From contig NZ_BAMO01000015.1 in the NCBI RefSeq assembly GCF_000615945.1, positions 1 to 64,000 of the forward strand: 64,000 nucleotides of DNA, given 5' to 3'. Below, piece by piece: positions 49,665 through 57,230 of this stretch. The position numbers were made by a program, and so were the translations under genes. This DNA comes from Caldalkalibacillus mannanilyticus JCM 10596 (GTDB taxonomy: Bacteria; Bacillota; Bacilli; Caldalkalibacillales; JCM-10596). Within the stretch, counting starts at the first letter, position 1; each line of letters opens with the position of its first letter. Below the pieces are notes generated by a model, which worked only from the letters and a program-made list of their open reading frames with translations, was not told the DNA's origin and ran no database searches.

Positions 49665-51440
49665 TCACCCTCTTTTTTCTTGGTACTTAATAATCTCTTG
49701 CAAAAACTCAAACCCATACTTCTCGAATTTGGCTTCCCCTACCCCTTTTACCCGTAACATGTCTGCTCTTGTGGTTGGGCACTGTTGACTTAACTCGCGC
49801 AACGTACTATCCGCAAAAACAATATAAGGTGGTACTTGCTCACGAGCAGCTACATCTCGTCGTAATTGTCGCAGCTGTTCAAATAGTTCATTATCTTCTA
49901 CAACGGTTTCGTATTGCTTCTTCACTCTTTGAAATACTTGTTCTTCCCCTTTTAGAACAGGAAGTACCGATGGAGTCAATTTCACAACAGGAAACTCTCC
50001 TTCGGTAAGGCTTAAATACCCCTCAGCTACAAGCATATTGATCATCTCAACTATGCTTTTTTCTGTTTGTTTTTTCATCAAACCGTAAGTAGGGAGCTTA
50101 TGAAACTGAAAGTCTAAGACTCTTTTATCTTTGGAGCCTTTTAAGACTTTAGCTACAAGAGTACTACCAAATCTTTCATTCATGCGACGAATACAAGAGA
50201 AAATCTTCTGCGCTTCAACCGTGATATCTACCTTTTCAAAGTCATCCTTACAATTGCTGCACTTTCCACACTCATCGGCAATGTCCTCTCCAAAATAGCT
50301 GGTAATATAAGACTGTAGACAGCGCTGTGAATAGCAGTAATCATTCATTTGTTGCAGCTTGCGGTATTCTTGACTTTTGCGTTCCGGTGTTAAAGCACTT
50401 TGTTCGATCAGATATTTCTGAAGTTGAACATCTCTTGGATTATATAGCAGGATGCATTCACTCGGATCTCCATCACGTCCTGCTCTTCCCGCCTCCTGAT
50501 AGTAAGCCTCTAAATTTCTTGGCATATTATAATGAATCACAAACCGCACATTGGACTTATCAATTCCCATCCCAAAAGCATTGGTGGCAAAAATAATTTT
50601 GCAATCATCATATAGAAATTTTTCTTGATAGCTCTTTCTCTCTTCTTCACCTAGTCCTGCATGGTATTTTCCTACCGAATACCCTTTACTAGAAAAATAG
50701 TCATAGAGCAAATCTACATCTTTCCTCGTAGCAGTATAAATAATTCCCGACTGATTCTGATTGATTTGTAAATATTCCTTCAAAAAATCACTCTTACTTA
50801 CACCCCTTAACACAGAAAAGGCGAGATTCTCTCGCTTAAATCCTGTTACATAGACATCCTCCGTATCAATAGCAAGAAGGGTGCAGATGTCTTCTATGAC
50901 TTCTGGAGTAGCAGTCGCTGTAAAGGCACTGATGTAAGGCTGCTGATCCAATTGTGAAAGAAAGAAACCTATTGCTCTGTAGCTGGGTCTAAAATCATGC
51001 CCCCATTGTGACATGCAATGAGCCTCATCAATGGCAACCATCGAAAGTCGGAGCTCTTTCATTAAGCCAACGAATTCTTTCGATTCAAATCGTTCAGGAG
51101 CAACATAAAGCAGTTTGACCTTCCCATCTGCAAGCTGAGCAATTCTGCTTCTCACTTCTAGAGCCGATAACGAACTATTAATATAGGTTGCTTCGATTTG
51201 CATTTCTCTTAAAGTATCTACTTGGTCCTTCATTAAGGAAATCAGCGGCGAGATCACTAAAGTGATTCCTTCAAAAAGCAGGGCTGGAATCTGATAGCAG
51301 ATCGATTTTCCTCCTCCTGTTGGCATCACTCCAAGCGTGTTATTTCCGGCTAAGATATTCTCGATGATATTCTGCTGCCCTGTTCTGAATGAGGAATAGC
51401 CATAGATTTTTTGAAGCAGCTCCTCTGCTTTTTCGATCAT
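49665..51440 (-). CDS. recQ: ATP-dependent DNA helicase RecQ
   Basis: A 591-residue 3'-5' helicase for recombination and fork repair. Helicase motifs GGGKSICYQIPAL (Walker A), AIDEAHCMSQWG (DEAH box and aromatic loop), FATNAFGMGIDK and QEAGRAGRDG; then a zinc-binding region (CYSQRCLQSYI, CGKCSNC), winged helix and a C-terminal HRDC domain (YIVFADSTLRELSQQCP). The ATG overlaps the fhuF-like stop (ATGA) and has TGGAGGC upstream, so it is translated from the same message. Confidence 0.95.
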   Translation of the reverse strand: MIEKAEELLQKIYGYSSFRTGQQNIIENILAGNNTLGVMPTGGGKSICYQIPALLFEGITLVISPLISLMKDQVDTLREMQIEATYINSSLSALEVRSRIAQLADGKVKLLYVAPERFESKEFVGLMKELRLSMVAIDEAHCMSQWGHDFRPSYRAIGFFLSQLDQQPYISAFTATATPEVIEDICTLLAIDTEDVYVTGFKRENLAFSVLRGVSKSDFLKEYLQINQNQSGIIYTATRKDVDLLYDYFSSKGYSVGKYHAGLGEEERKSYQEKFLYDDCKIIFATNAFGMGIDKSNVRFVIHYNMPRNLEAYYQEAGRAGRDGDPSECILLYNPRDVQLQKYLIEQSALTPERKSQEYRKLQQMNDYCYSQRCLQSYITSYFGEDIADECGKCSNCKDDFEKVDITVEAQKIFSCIRRMNERFGSTLVAKVLKGSKDKRVLDFQFHKLPTYGLMKKQTEKSIVEMINMLVAEGYLSLTEGEFPVVKLTPSVLPVLKGEEQVFQRVKKQYETVVEDNELFEQLRQLRRDVAAREQVPPYIVFADSTLRELSQQCPTTRADMLRVKGVGEAKFEKYGFEFLQEIIKYQEKRG

Positions 51441-52240
51441 TTTAAAGCCTCCAGCTTCCTTTTTTCCTGTATTTCAACTCTTCTTTTCTCACGCTCCTCT
51501 TCGGAGAGCGAGGGGCACGTATAACAATATGACCCTTTTCCCTGATGCAATAAATAATGAAGACAGCATTTGTTTTTCATTCTGACCAACTGACCCTCTT
51601 CGTAGGCATCGGGTATCCAGCGAAATTTCATTCGCAATGGATTTCTTCGAGTCAGCCCAAACAGTTCAGCATCAGCCTCTGCTGTCATATAGTGTAAATC
51701 ATTCTTTAATTTCGCTTGTAGCTCTGGTTGATCGGTATCTCTAATCCATGCTTCATACATATAGTGCAAGGAGCTTGAAGCGGTTGCCCACTGAGTTCCT
51801 GGATCTATCCCTGTTATTTCGACTGTGTAATCAAATACTTTCTTTATATGTCCGGCAAAGATAAGCCTAAGCGCCTCTCTGATAGCATCCTCACGATTTT
51901 CTTCCGGAGAGATTGCTTTACCTCTAGAAGCATCTATTACTTGAAAAAGGAATGACTTCCCCTCGTATTGCAAAGCAATATTGTCGAAGGAAAAATCCAT
52001 GATGTGATCGTGATGACTTAATTCATAAAAAAAGGATGAGCATAACCACACATACCAATCTGAAAAAAAAGAACCTACTACCCTATGTTGATCTGTATCC
52101 AATATACCAGCATAATGTTCAAAGATCTGATCAAGTCCTCCTGCAAAAAAACGTGAGCCTACGACTTGATTCGCAAATTTTTTGCTAGAGCCAAGCATAC
52201 AGAATAATTTCTTTTCATAAAAATCAGTTTCTCGATTCAT
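51437..52240 (-). CDS. FhuF-like ferric siderophore reductase
   Basis: A 267-residue protein of the FhuF/IucA-C-terminal-like group. The C-terminal cysteine set KCCLHYLLHQGKGSYCYTCP matches the CC-X10-C-XX-C [2Fe-2S] site of FhuF. Family role: reductive release of iron from imported ferric siderophores in the cytoplasm. A Fur box just upstream agrees. First gene of a chain with recQ and the amidase. Confidence 0.85.
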   Translation of the reverse strand: MNRETDFYEKKLFCMLGSSKKFANQVVGSRFFAGGLDQIFEHYAGILDTDQHRVVGSFFSDWYVWLCSSFFYELSHHDHIMDFSFDNIALQYEGKSFLFQVIDASRGKAISPEENREDAIREALRLIFAGHIKKVFDYTVEITGIDPGTQWATASSSLHYMYEAWIRDTDQPELQAKLKNDLHYMTAEADAELFGLTRRNPLRMKFRWIPDAYEEGQLVRMKNKCCLHYLLHQGKGSYCYTCPSLSEEEREKRRVEIQEKRKLEALK

Positions 52241-52263
52241 GAGTAGCCTCCTTACCTATTATC

Positions 52264-52278
52264 TGAGAATGATAATCA
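52264..52278 (-). promoter_or_regulatory. Fur box upstream of the fhuF-like gene
   Basis: TGAGAATGATAATCA on the plus strand; 13 of 15 positions match the Bacillus Fur box TGATAAT-N-ATTATCA. Lies 24 bases upstream of the ATG. Confidence 0.7.
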
Positions 52279-52322
52279 CTTCTTTAATAGTAGCACATTA
52301 GGTAATACGGAGGCTATTCACA

Positions 52323-52562
52323 CTATGATTTTATTTCCTTTATTTCACTTACACAGGTTCTGCATAGATTTTTATTTTTAAAAATAAGATTGTCCTCATA
52401 AGAATCACAAAATGAGCAACTCGGATTATATTTTCTCAAGACAATTTGATTATTGGCATCAATAAAAAATTCGAGAGACTCCCCTGTATCAATATTAAAA
52501 TGCTTTCTTGTAGACTTTGGTAATACAATCCTACCTAACTGATCTGTTTTTCGTACGATCAT
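52323..52562 (-). CDS. AbrB-like transition-state regulator with C-terminal cysteine knuckle
   Basis: A 79-residue protein. Residues 1-45 form an AbrB/SpoVT swapped-hairpin DNA-binding domain (VRKTDQLGRIVLPKSTRKHF, GESLEFFIDANNQIVLRKY). Residues 46-79 carry CSFCDSYEDN and LCRTCVSEI, a CxxC-X15-CxxC knuckle that likely binds zinc. The start ATG 52562 has AAGGAGTG 6 bases upstream. It stands alone; the targets are unknown. Confidence 0.85.
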   Translation of the reverse strand: MIVRKTDQLGRIVLPKSTRKHFNIDTGESLEFFIDANNQIVLRKYNPSCSFCDSYEDNLIFKNKNLCRTCVSEIKEIKS

Positions 52563-52571
52563 TTTAATCAC

Positions 52572-52869
52572 TCCTTCTTTTTTTAATAAGATGTTGATCT
52601 AGCCTAAAATTTTTCAATATGTCTATATTATTTCGAACCACTAAACAAATGCAACTGATTTGATTTACCAATTACTTTCACAATTCTTTTTTACAGCATA
52701 AATGACACAAACCAAAACAGGTATTGTGCCATTTGCCGCTACACTATACACATCCTCTCATCTAATTACCAAGATAAAACATTTTTAGATTCTCCATATT
52801 TCTAGATTCTCCATTTTCTTGAAATTTCCTTCTCCTAATTTAGGAAAAATGGAATAACATACCCTTTCT
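52572..52869. other. Gene-free stretch upstream of the AbrB-like gene
   Basis: AT-rich intergenic DNA between the divergent AbrB-like and ypiB genes. I see no open frame with a ribosome site, no known RNA and no clear operator. Confidence 0.6.
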
Positions 52870-52898
52870 TTGTGATTTCTCTTTCTTTTTAGTATAAT
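52870..52898 (+). promoter_or_regulatory. Sigma-A promoter of the ypiB/reoY gene
   Basis: TTGTGA, 17-base spacer, TATAAT. A start near 52905 gives a leader of about 130 bases that contains copy 5 of the hairpin repeat. Confidence 0.65.
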
Positions 52899-52916
52899 AG
52901 TAGGGTATATTAATCA

Positions 52917-53000
52917 CGTTCTAACCGTCGGTAAGACCCCGATAAGAACGACTAACTATCATATGGAGTAAAAACTCCATTTGATAGAAGTCTACTTTAT
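52917..53000 (+). repeat. Dispersed hairpin repeat, copy 5 (composite)
   Basis: Starts CGTTCTAACC, holds an extra hairpin (CGTTCT/AGAACG with TCGG/CCGA inside), then CTATCATATGGAGT-AAAA-ACTCCATTTGATAG, and ends AAGTCTACTTTAT. Located in the predicted ypiB leader. Confidence 0.8.
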
Positions 53001-53037
53001 AGATTCGTAGCCGGAAGTAAAATTAAGGTGGTTGCTT

Positions 53038-53589
53038 ATGAATAAATGGGTTTCAACCTCAGAAAAACGCAGTTTTTTAAAATGGTTTCTTGAACAACAC
53101 CGCTTAAAACGAACAGATGCACGAATCATTCTTGAATACATCCTAAAAAATCACCATATCCTAGAAAACATTTCTTTTTCAAATAAAGTCAAAGTAAGTG
53201 GACGTAGCATTGTGATTTCTAGTATGAATTCAGATGAAATAGGTTTTCGATTTTATAATGCCGAGAGTAAGACAGAGGATGTTTCTAAAGCACTCACATC
53301 CCTTATGCTGAATCCAACTGACAAAGTGTATCTTATTCTCCATTTTCATGGGAAGTTGTTAAACCAACGTTACACGCAATTAGTCGGACATTCAGGTCTG
53401 GAAAATTTAAGACGGAATGAACAATTCAACAAGTACTCCAAAGAAGCTGACGCCATTATTGAAAAGGTCTTTCGTGAACAGGAAATACAAAAGATTAAAC
53501 AACAAATCGATGAGGCCCTCGATTTAAAAGATGCCGCTTTATTTGAGAGTTTGGTACAAAAACTTAAAAAGCTTGAAAATCATCACTAG
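53038..53589 (+). CDS. reoY: YpiB/ReoY family protein (UPF0302)
   Basis: A 183-residue protein starting MNKWVSTSEKRSFLKWFLEQHRL (cut here) with the YpiB domain and a C-terminal helical YpiB-C part (KQQIDEALDLKDAALFESL). In Firmicutes ReoY works with ReoM and ClpCP to set the level of MurA and so peptidoglycan synthesis. Start ATG 53038 with AAGGTGG 6 bases ahead. Own promoter and terminator. Confidence 0.85.
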   Translation: MNKWVSTSEKRSFLKWFLEQHRLKRTDARIILEYILKNHHILENISFSNKVKVSGRSIVISSMNSDEIGFRFYNAESKTEDVSKALTSLMLNPTDKVYLILHFHGKLLNQRYTQLVGHSGLENLRRNEQFNKYSKEADAIIEKVFREQEIQKIKQQIDEALDLKDAALFESLVQKLKKLENHH

Positions 53590-53617
53590 AGAAGATTTTC
53601 AAGCTTTGATTTTTTTT
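53569..53617 (+). terminator. Rho-independent terminator of ypiB/reoY
   Basis: Thirteen-base stem AAGCTTGAAAATC/GATTTTCAAGCTT spanning the stop codon, then a run of eight T. Confidence 0.85.
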
Positions 53618-53639
53618 ACTCGACTTTACCTCATACACA

Positions 53640-54308
53640 TTATATGACCTTAAAGTTTTTCGCTGCCTCTTCTTTTTCAATCAGCAAGCCTTCAATACGT
53701 GTTCGTAGGATAAAGCCTCGTAGCATATTCATTTTATCAGTAGGCACTCTTAGAAATTTAGCACCAAATGTCGCTAGGTTCCCCATCACTCTCCGACGGA
53801 CAATTTCAATTGTACAAGGGAAATTATCTGAAAGCTGAATTTCCACAGAAGCTGTAGAACGCTCTGTCAAAATAGAGTCCGCTGAGGTAGAGAAACCTAT
53901 TCCTCCTAAACTGATATCCCCGATAATGATCTGAATAGGAGGATCAATAGGCGTCCTGCTCGAATACAGGCTTTTAATGACAGCGGACACCTCGATTTGA
54001 ATACGAGGGAATTCTCTTAGTTCACCGTATTTTAATTGATTTGCTGGAGGATAGATTAGAATAATGGAATTCGTTGTACGCGCTACTACAGATGTATAAA
54101 ATGTATCAATTCCTTTTGGAGAATACACAGTGACTTTAATATAATCTCCTAGCTTATATTGTGTAATCTGAAGAGAAGTGATTTCGATCAGATCACCTTC
54201 AGCATAGACGACATTTCCTGAGTTGACATAACCATCTTTTTCCATCATCGCTTGACTTCCTGTCAATACTGCTATCCCCACTTTTCGATTCATTGGATCA
54301 AAATTCAT
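53640..54308 (-). CDS. PilZ-domain c-di-GMP receptor (flagellar brake type)
   Basis: A 222-residue YcgR/YpfA-like protein: an N-terminal YcgR-type beta domain (about 5-100; GDLIEITSLQITQYKLGDYIKV, cut here) and a C-terminal PilZ domain with the c-di-GMP contacts RxxxR (REFPR about residue 105) and DISLGGIGF (D/NxSxxG). Family role: on binding c-di-GMP it slows the flagellar motor or otherwise alters surface behaviour. Start ATG 54308 with TAGGTGA 5 bases ahead; the in-frame GTG at 54317 is too close. The leader holds a c-di-GMP-I riboswitch. Confidence 0.88.
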   Translation of the reverse strand: MNFDPMNRKVGIAVLTGSQAMMEKDGYVNSGNVVYAEGDLIEITSLQITQYKLGDYIKVTVYSPKGIDTFYTSVVARTTNSIILIYPPANQLKYGELREFPRIQIEVSAVIKSLYSSRTPIDPPIQIIIGDISLGGIGFSTSADSILTERSTASVEIQLSDNFPCTIEIVRRRVMGNLATFGAKFLRVPTDKMNMLRGFILRTRIEGLLIEKEEAAKNFKVI

Positions 54309-54390
54309 CTTCTTCACCTATCTTTTTTAGAATAATGTTAAATAATCCTTCAAAAAATGAGTATCTTAGCAATTCATCAATAATCTTACA

Positions 54391-54428
54391 AAAACAAAAA
54401 TGAACCCCATGCCAAAATGAGGTTCATT
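54391..54428 (-). terminator. Terminator of the c-di-GMP riboswitch expression platform
   Basis: Minus-strand stem AATGAACC/GGTTCATT with inner CAT/ATG pairing, then TTTTTGTTTTTG. It lies just 3' of the aptamer and 82 bases before the PilZ start, so it is the likely on/off element. Confidence 0.8.
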
Positions 54429-54439
54429 GCATAATCCCT

Positions 54440-54520
54440 CTTGGCAACCTGGCAATCATAGTCATCGTGACCTTAGACCCATAGCTTTGCGTCCTTACTT
54501 TTCAGTAAGTTTGCCTTTAT
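54440..54520 (-). ncRNA. Cyclic di-GMP-I (GEMM-I) riboswitch aptamer
   Basis: On the minus strand the conserved blocks appear in order: GGCAAAC, CTGAAAAG (tetraloop arm), GGACGCAAAGC, GGGTCTAAGG, ATGACTATGATTGCC and the closing GGTTGCC that pairs with GGCAAAC. These are the hallmarks of the GEMM-I c-di-GMP aptamer. A -10 element TATAAT lies at 54554-54549, about 30 bases upstream. It regulates the PilZ gene through the terminator that follows. Confidence 0.92.
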
Positions 54521-54807
54521 CATAGATAATTTGTACTACTTTTTTACATTATACTATATTTTTTTGTTTTTGGGTGTCTTATTTTGTCGTTTTCGAAAAA
54601 ATTTGTTGAATCATTTGTATTTCAAGGTTTAAATCAAAGCTATCATTACTATATGAATATTCACAATACAAGTGCAAAAAAGTATTTATCTAGATTACTT
54701 CCTATGAACTATGCTTGCAACGATTCGATTTATTCATTGTCATAAGGGCATCATTCCGTACAACCAAAGGATGATTATTTAACCCCATGGATTGAACGAA
54801 TTTAAGT

Positions 54808-55812
54808 CTATGGATTAACAGTGAATTCGTTTTCTGTAATGGTTATCTCATTACCATTTTTAAAGATATCTGTTCTTATTCTAATGTTTTTATTAATTGG
54901 CATCTCTTCACTTACAACAATGAATTCAATAGTATTTTTACCTTCAAAAATAAAGTCATTTATTTCTAAGGATGTTTTATTTAAAACTTTTGATTGGTTA
55001 AAGTAAAATTTATTGTTGTCTTTTATAAACGATCTCTGACTGTCATCAAAAACTTCTACAATACTCCTTTCCATATTCTCCGAATTAATAATTATTTGGA
55101 TGTTCTCTTCTGGACTTGCCTCTCTCTCGATATTCAAAGTTACAGTTGGTTTATGGATGTTATGTAGTTTAATCTCGATAGGTATATTCTGACTTTCAAT
55201 AATGCTCACTTCAATTTGTTTATTTGAATTAATAGATAACATAGAGATACTAATTCCTATAGTGAAGAATAAAATTAATAAATATACTAATTGTAAAAAT
55301 GGAGACACTTTTTTCTCTATTTTTTCCGTTAAATCAATAATTTTCTTTAGTTTATTTTTACCTAAATAAAAAACAATCACAATAAGCACGGTAATTATAA
55401 AACCAATTAAAAAGAATACAATTGATTTTAGTTCTAAAAATATTTGTACAAATATGTAAATACCAAATAAGGTAACTATACCCAAAAAACTATTTTTTAT
55501 CGTTTTGAAAATATTAGAATAAGACAAATCTGCTTTACTTTCAGATCTTTCTCTAGAACTATTATCATTAAAGCATTGATATGTTTGTAATTCAGCATAC
55601 AAATATCTAACAAAAGAAATTGTAACTGCAGAAACAGCAGTTAATATCGAGACAGCCAAGATATGTTCTAAATTAAGTATCGATTTTATGTAAGCACTTT
55701 CGGAAAATGTAGTAAACCATAACCTTATTGCACCTAATAAGATGTACCAAGTAGCACCAAATATAGTTAGTGAAACAACTAATCTTGTAGTTCTATCTAT
55801 TTTATTTTTCAT
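54808..55812 (-). CDS. Orphan membrane protein, unknown function
   Basis: A 334-residue protein with four to five hydrophobic segments in the first 200 residues (about 12-32, 48-70, 112-130, 132-152, 172-192) and a C-terminal extracytoplasmic-looking beta-rich domain (VSIIESQNIPIEIKLHN, NTIEFIVVSEEMPIN). I do not recognise a family. Base composition and codon use are markedly more AT-rich than in neighbouring genes, which suggests horizontal origin. The ATG overlaps (ATGA) the end of a short open tail with no start codon, possibly the remains of an upstream partner. No terminator is evident. Confidence 0.65.
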   Translation of the reverse strand: MKNKIDRTTRLVVSLTIFGATWYILLGAIRLWFTTFSESAYIKSILNLEHILAVSILTAVSAVTISFVRYLYAELQTYQCFNDNSSRERSESKADLSYSNIFKTIKNSFLGIVTLFGIYIFVQIFLELKSIVFFLIGFIITVLIVIVFYLGKNKLKKIIDLTEKIEKKVSPFLQLVYLLILFFTIGISISMLSINSNKQIEVSIIESQNIPIEIKLHNIHKPTVTLNIEREASPEENIQIIINSENMERSIVEVFDDSQRSFIKDNNKFYFNQSKVLNKTSLEINDFIFEGKNTIEFIVVSEEMPINKNIRIRTDIFKNGNEITITENEFTVNP

Positions 55813-56629
55813 CTATTCACCTTGCATCCCTTTGAAAAATTTAAGTTTTTGTTTTTGTAATTAGTTTTTTCAATAGTACCTTCAAGAAGTTCAATTAGTT
55901 GTTGTAAGATAACTCCTAATAGAGCTCAATTATTTTATCAAATACACCACCAAGCGTGCGTTGATATGTATGGCACCAATTTTCATGAAAAAAATATATT
56001 GAGCAAAAACTATGGAGGTATAGCTAATTAGACTGTAGATATGTTGGCTTTTTGATAACAGCTATATGACCATTGACTTCAAACTAGTAGGCATTTTTTT
56101 CCTTGCTGTTTTTCTTTATACCCCATTTGAGATAAAGGGGAACCAATAGGCGAAGCTCATCGGGAAAAGTATATAAATTTTGATTTATTCTGTCTTTCAT
56201 ATATAAAAAGTTTTACTTTTTGTTCAGCTTTTTCTTGTAACTATTATCCTTGTTTTACTTTGATTTGCAAAAAGGTTCATTGTTAATAGTTTAGTTTTTT
56301 TCTTGTTTAGATCTTGCTTCAATATGGGTGGCTTCACTACAGTATCCTCATCACGAGTTATTGCTAGAGTAAGAAAAATTCAACAGGAGCCCTCTATGAT
56401 GATTTCAAGATTTGAGGCAGGTACTCTTTTTTATGATGAAAAGTACTTAAGGTCGTCGAGCACTGGTTATTAAATTAATTTAATTATTGATTTATCCTTG
56501 TTTTTTGCTCCTCAATTTCCTTCAGATGAATAGGCATATCCCCATTTTCTCCACGCTAATCCACACTTATTAGATTATCTACATAGAATAGAATAAGATG
56601 AAAAACGTCATAGAAGGGAGTGAAATATC
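55813..56629. other. AT-rich gene-free stretch with decayed fragments
   Basis: About 820 bases without a supported gene. Short fragments only: a tail LQQLIELLEGTIEKTNYK (minus, about 55915-55860) leading into the orphan membrane gene, and a plus-strand frame near 56320-56472 (MGGFTTVSSSRVIARVRK) that lacks a ribosome site. Looks like the scar of lost or transferred DNA; no insertion sequence ends were found. Confidence 0.5.
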
Positions 56630-57196
56630 ATGAGCCTGTATATCAAGCGCGGTGTAAACCCAAAGATTTATATAAATAAACGACTACAAGATCACTCAAC
56701 CAATCAAAAAGAGGCGCGAAGAAATTACCTAGCAGAGTTACTGCGACAGCAAACTAAACTCCAAGAGGAGCGAGCTCAGCACCTGATTGAACTATACAAA
56801 GCACAAATCAGCCCTCTTGCCGAAATGGCAGAAAGGCTTCATCATATTGAACAAATGAATCATACATTACTGAAAAGAGTGGAACAAGATGAACACATTC
56901 AACAAGCCGTGATACATCAACTGACTCATCAGGACCAACTAACCAACAGGATTAGCAGAAAGCTAGATGAACACATGAACATTTCAGAGAATATCGTTCA
57001 GCAACAGGAAAATCAAGCCAAGCTCTATGAAGAAATCTCAAAACAACTAAGTATTCAAGACGCTTTCCACCAAACCGTTTTGGAGGAGTTGGATCAGCAA
57101 AAGTCGCTAATGCAAAGATTTGCCTCTCAACTCGATCACATCAAATCCCTCATCACGAAAAAAGTATCTCATCTAGCAGAAAAAATGATTAGCTAA
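56630..57196 (+). CDS. Coiled-coil protein, unknown function
   Basis: A 188-residue soluble protein, unusually rich in Gln, Glu, His and Leu, predicted to be almost wholly helical coiled coil from about residue 25 (LAELLRQQTKLQEERAQ ... EHIQQAVIHQLTHQDQL). There are one Pro near the start and one in the middle, and no Cys. GAAGGGAGTG precedes the ATG by 7 bases. No family recognised; a structural or scaffold role is only a guess. Convergent with the helicase gene 34 bases away. Confidence 0.7.
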   Translation: MSLYIKRGVNPKIYINKRLQDHSTNQKEARRNYLAELLRQQTKLQEERAQHLIELYKAQISPLAEMAERLHHIEQMNHTLLKRVEQDEHIQQAVIHQLTHQDQLTNRISRKLDEHMNISENIVQQQENQAKLYEEISKQLSIQDAFHQTVLEELDQQKSLMQRFASQLDHIKSLITKKVSHLAEKMIS

Positions 57197-57230
57197 TCCA
57201 GCTTAAATCTGATTTTTTTCTATCGACTCT

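Noticed and set aside
56320-56472. 49-residue frame MGGFTTVSSS in the AT-rich gap, considered as a transposase remnant
   Set aside because: No ribosome site, no match to transposase motifs on either strand, no terminal inverted repeats nearby.
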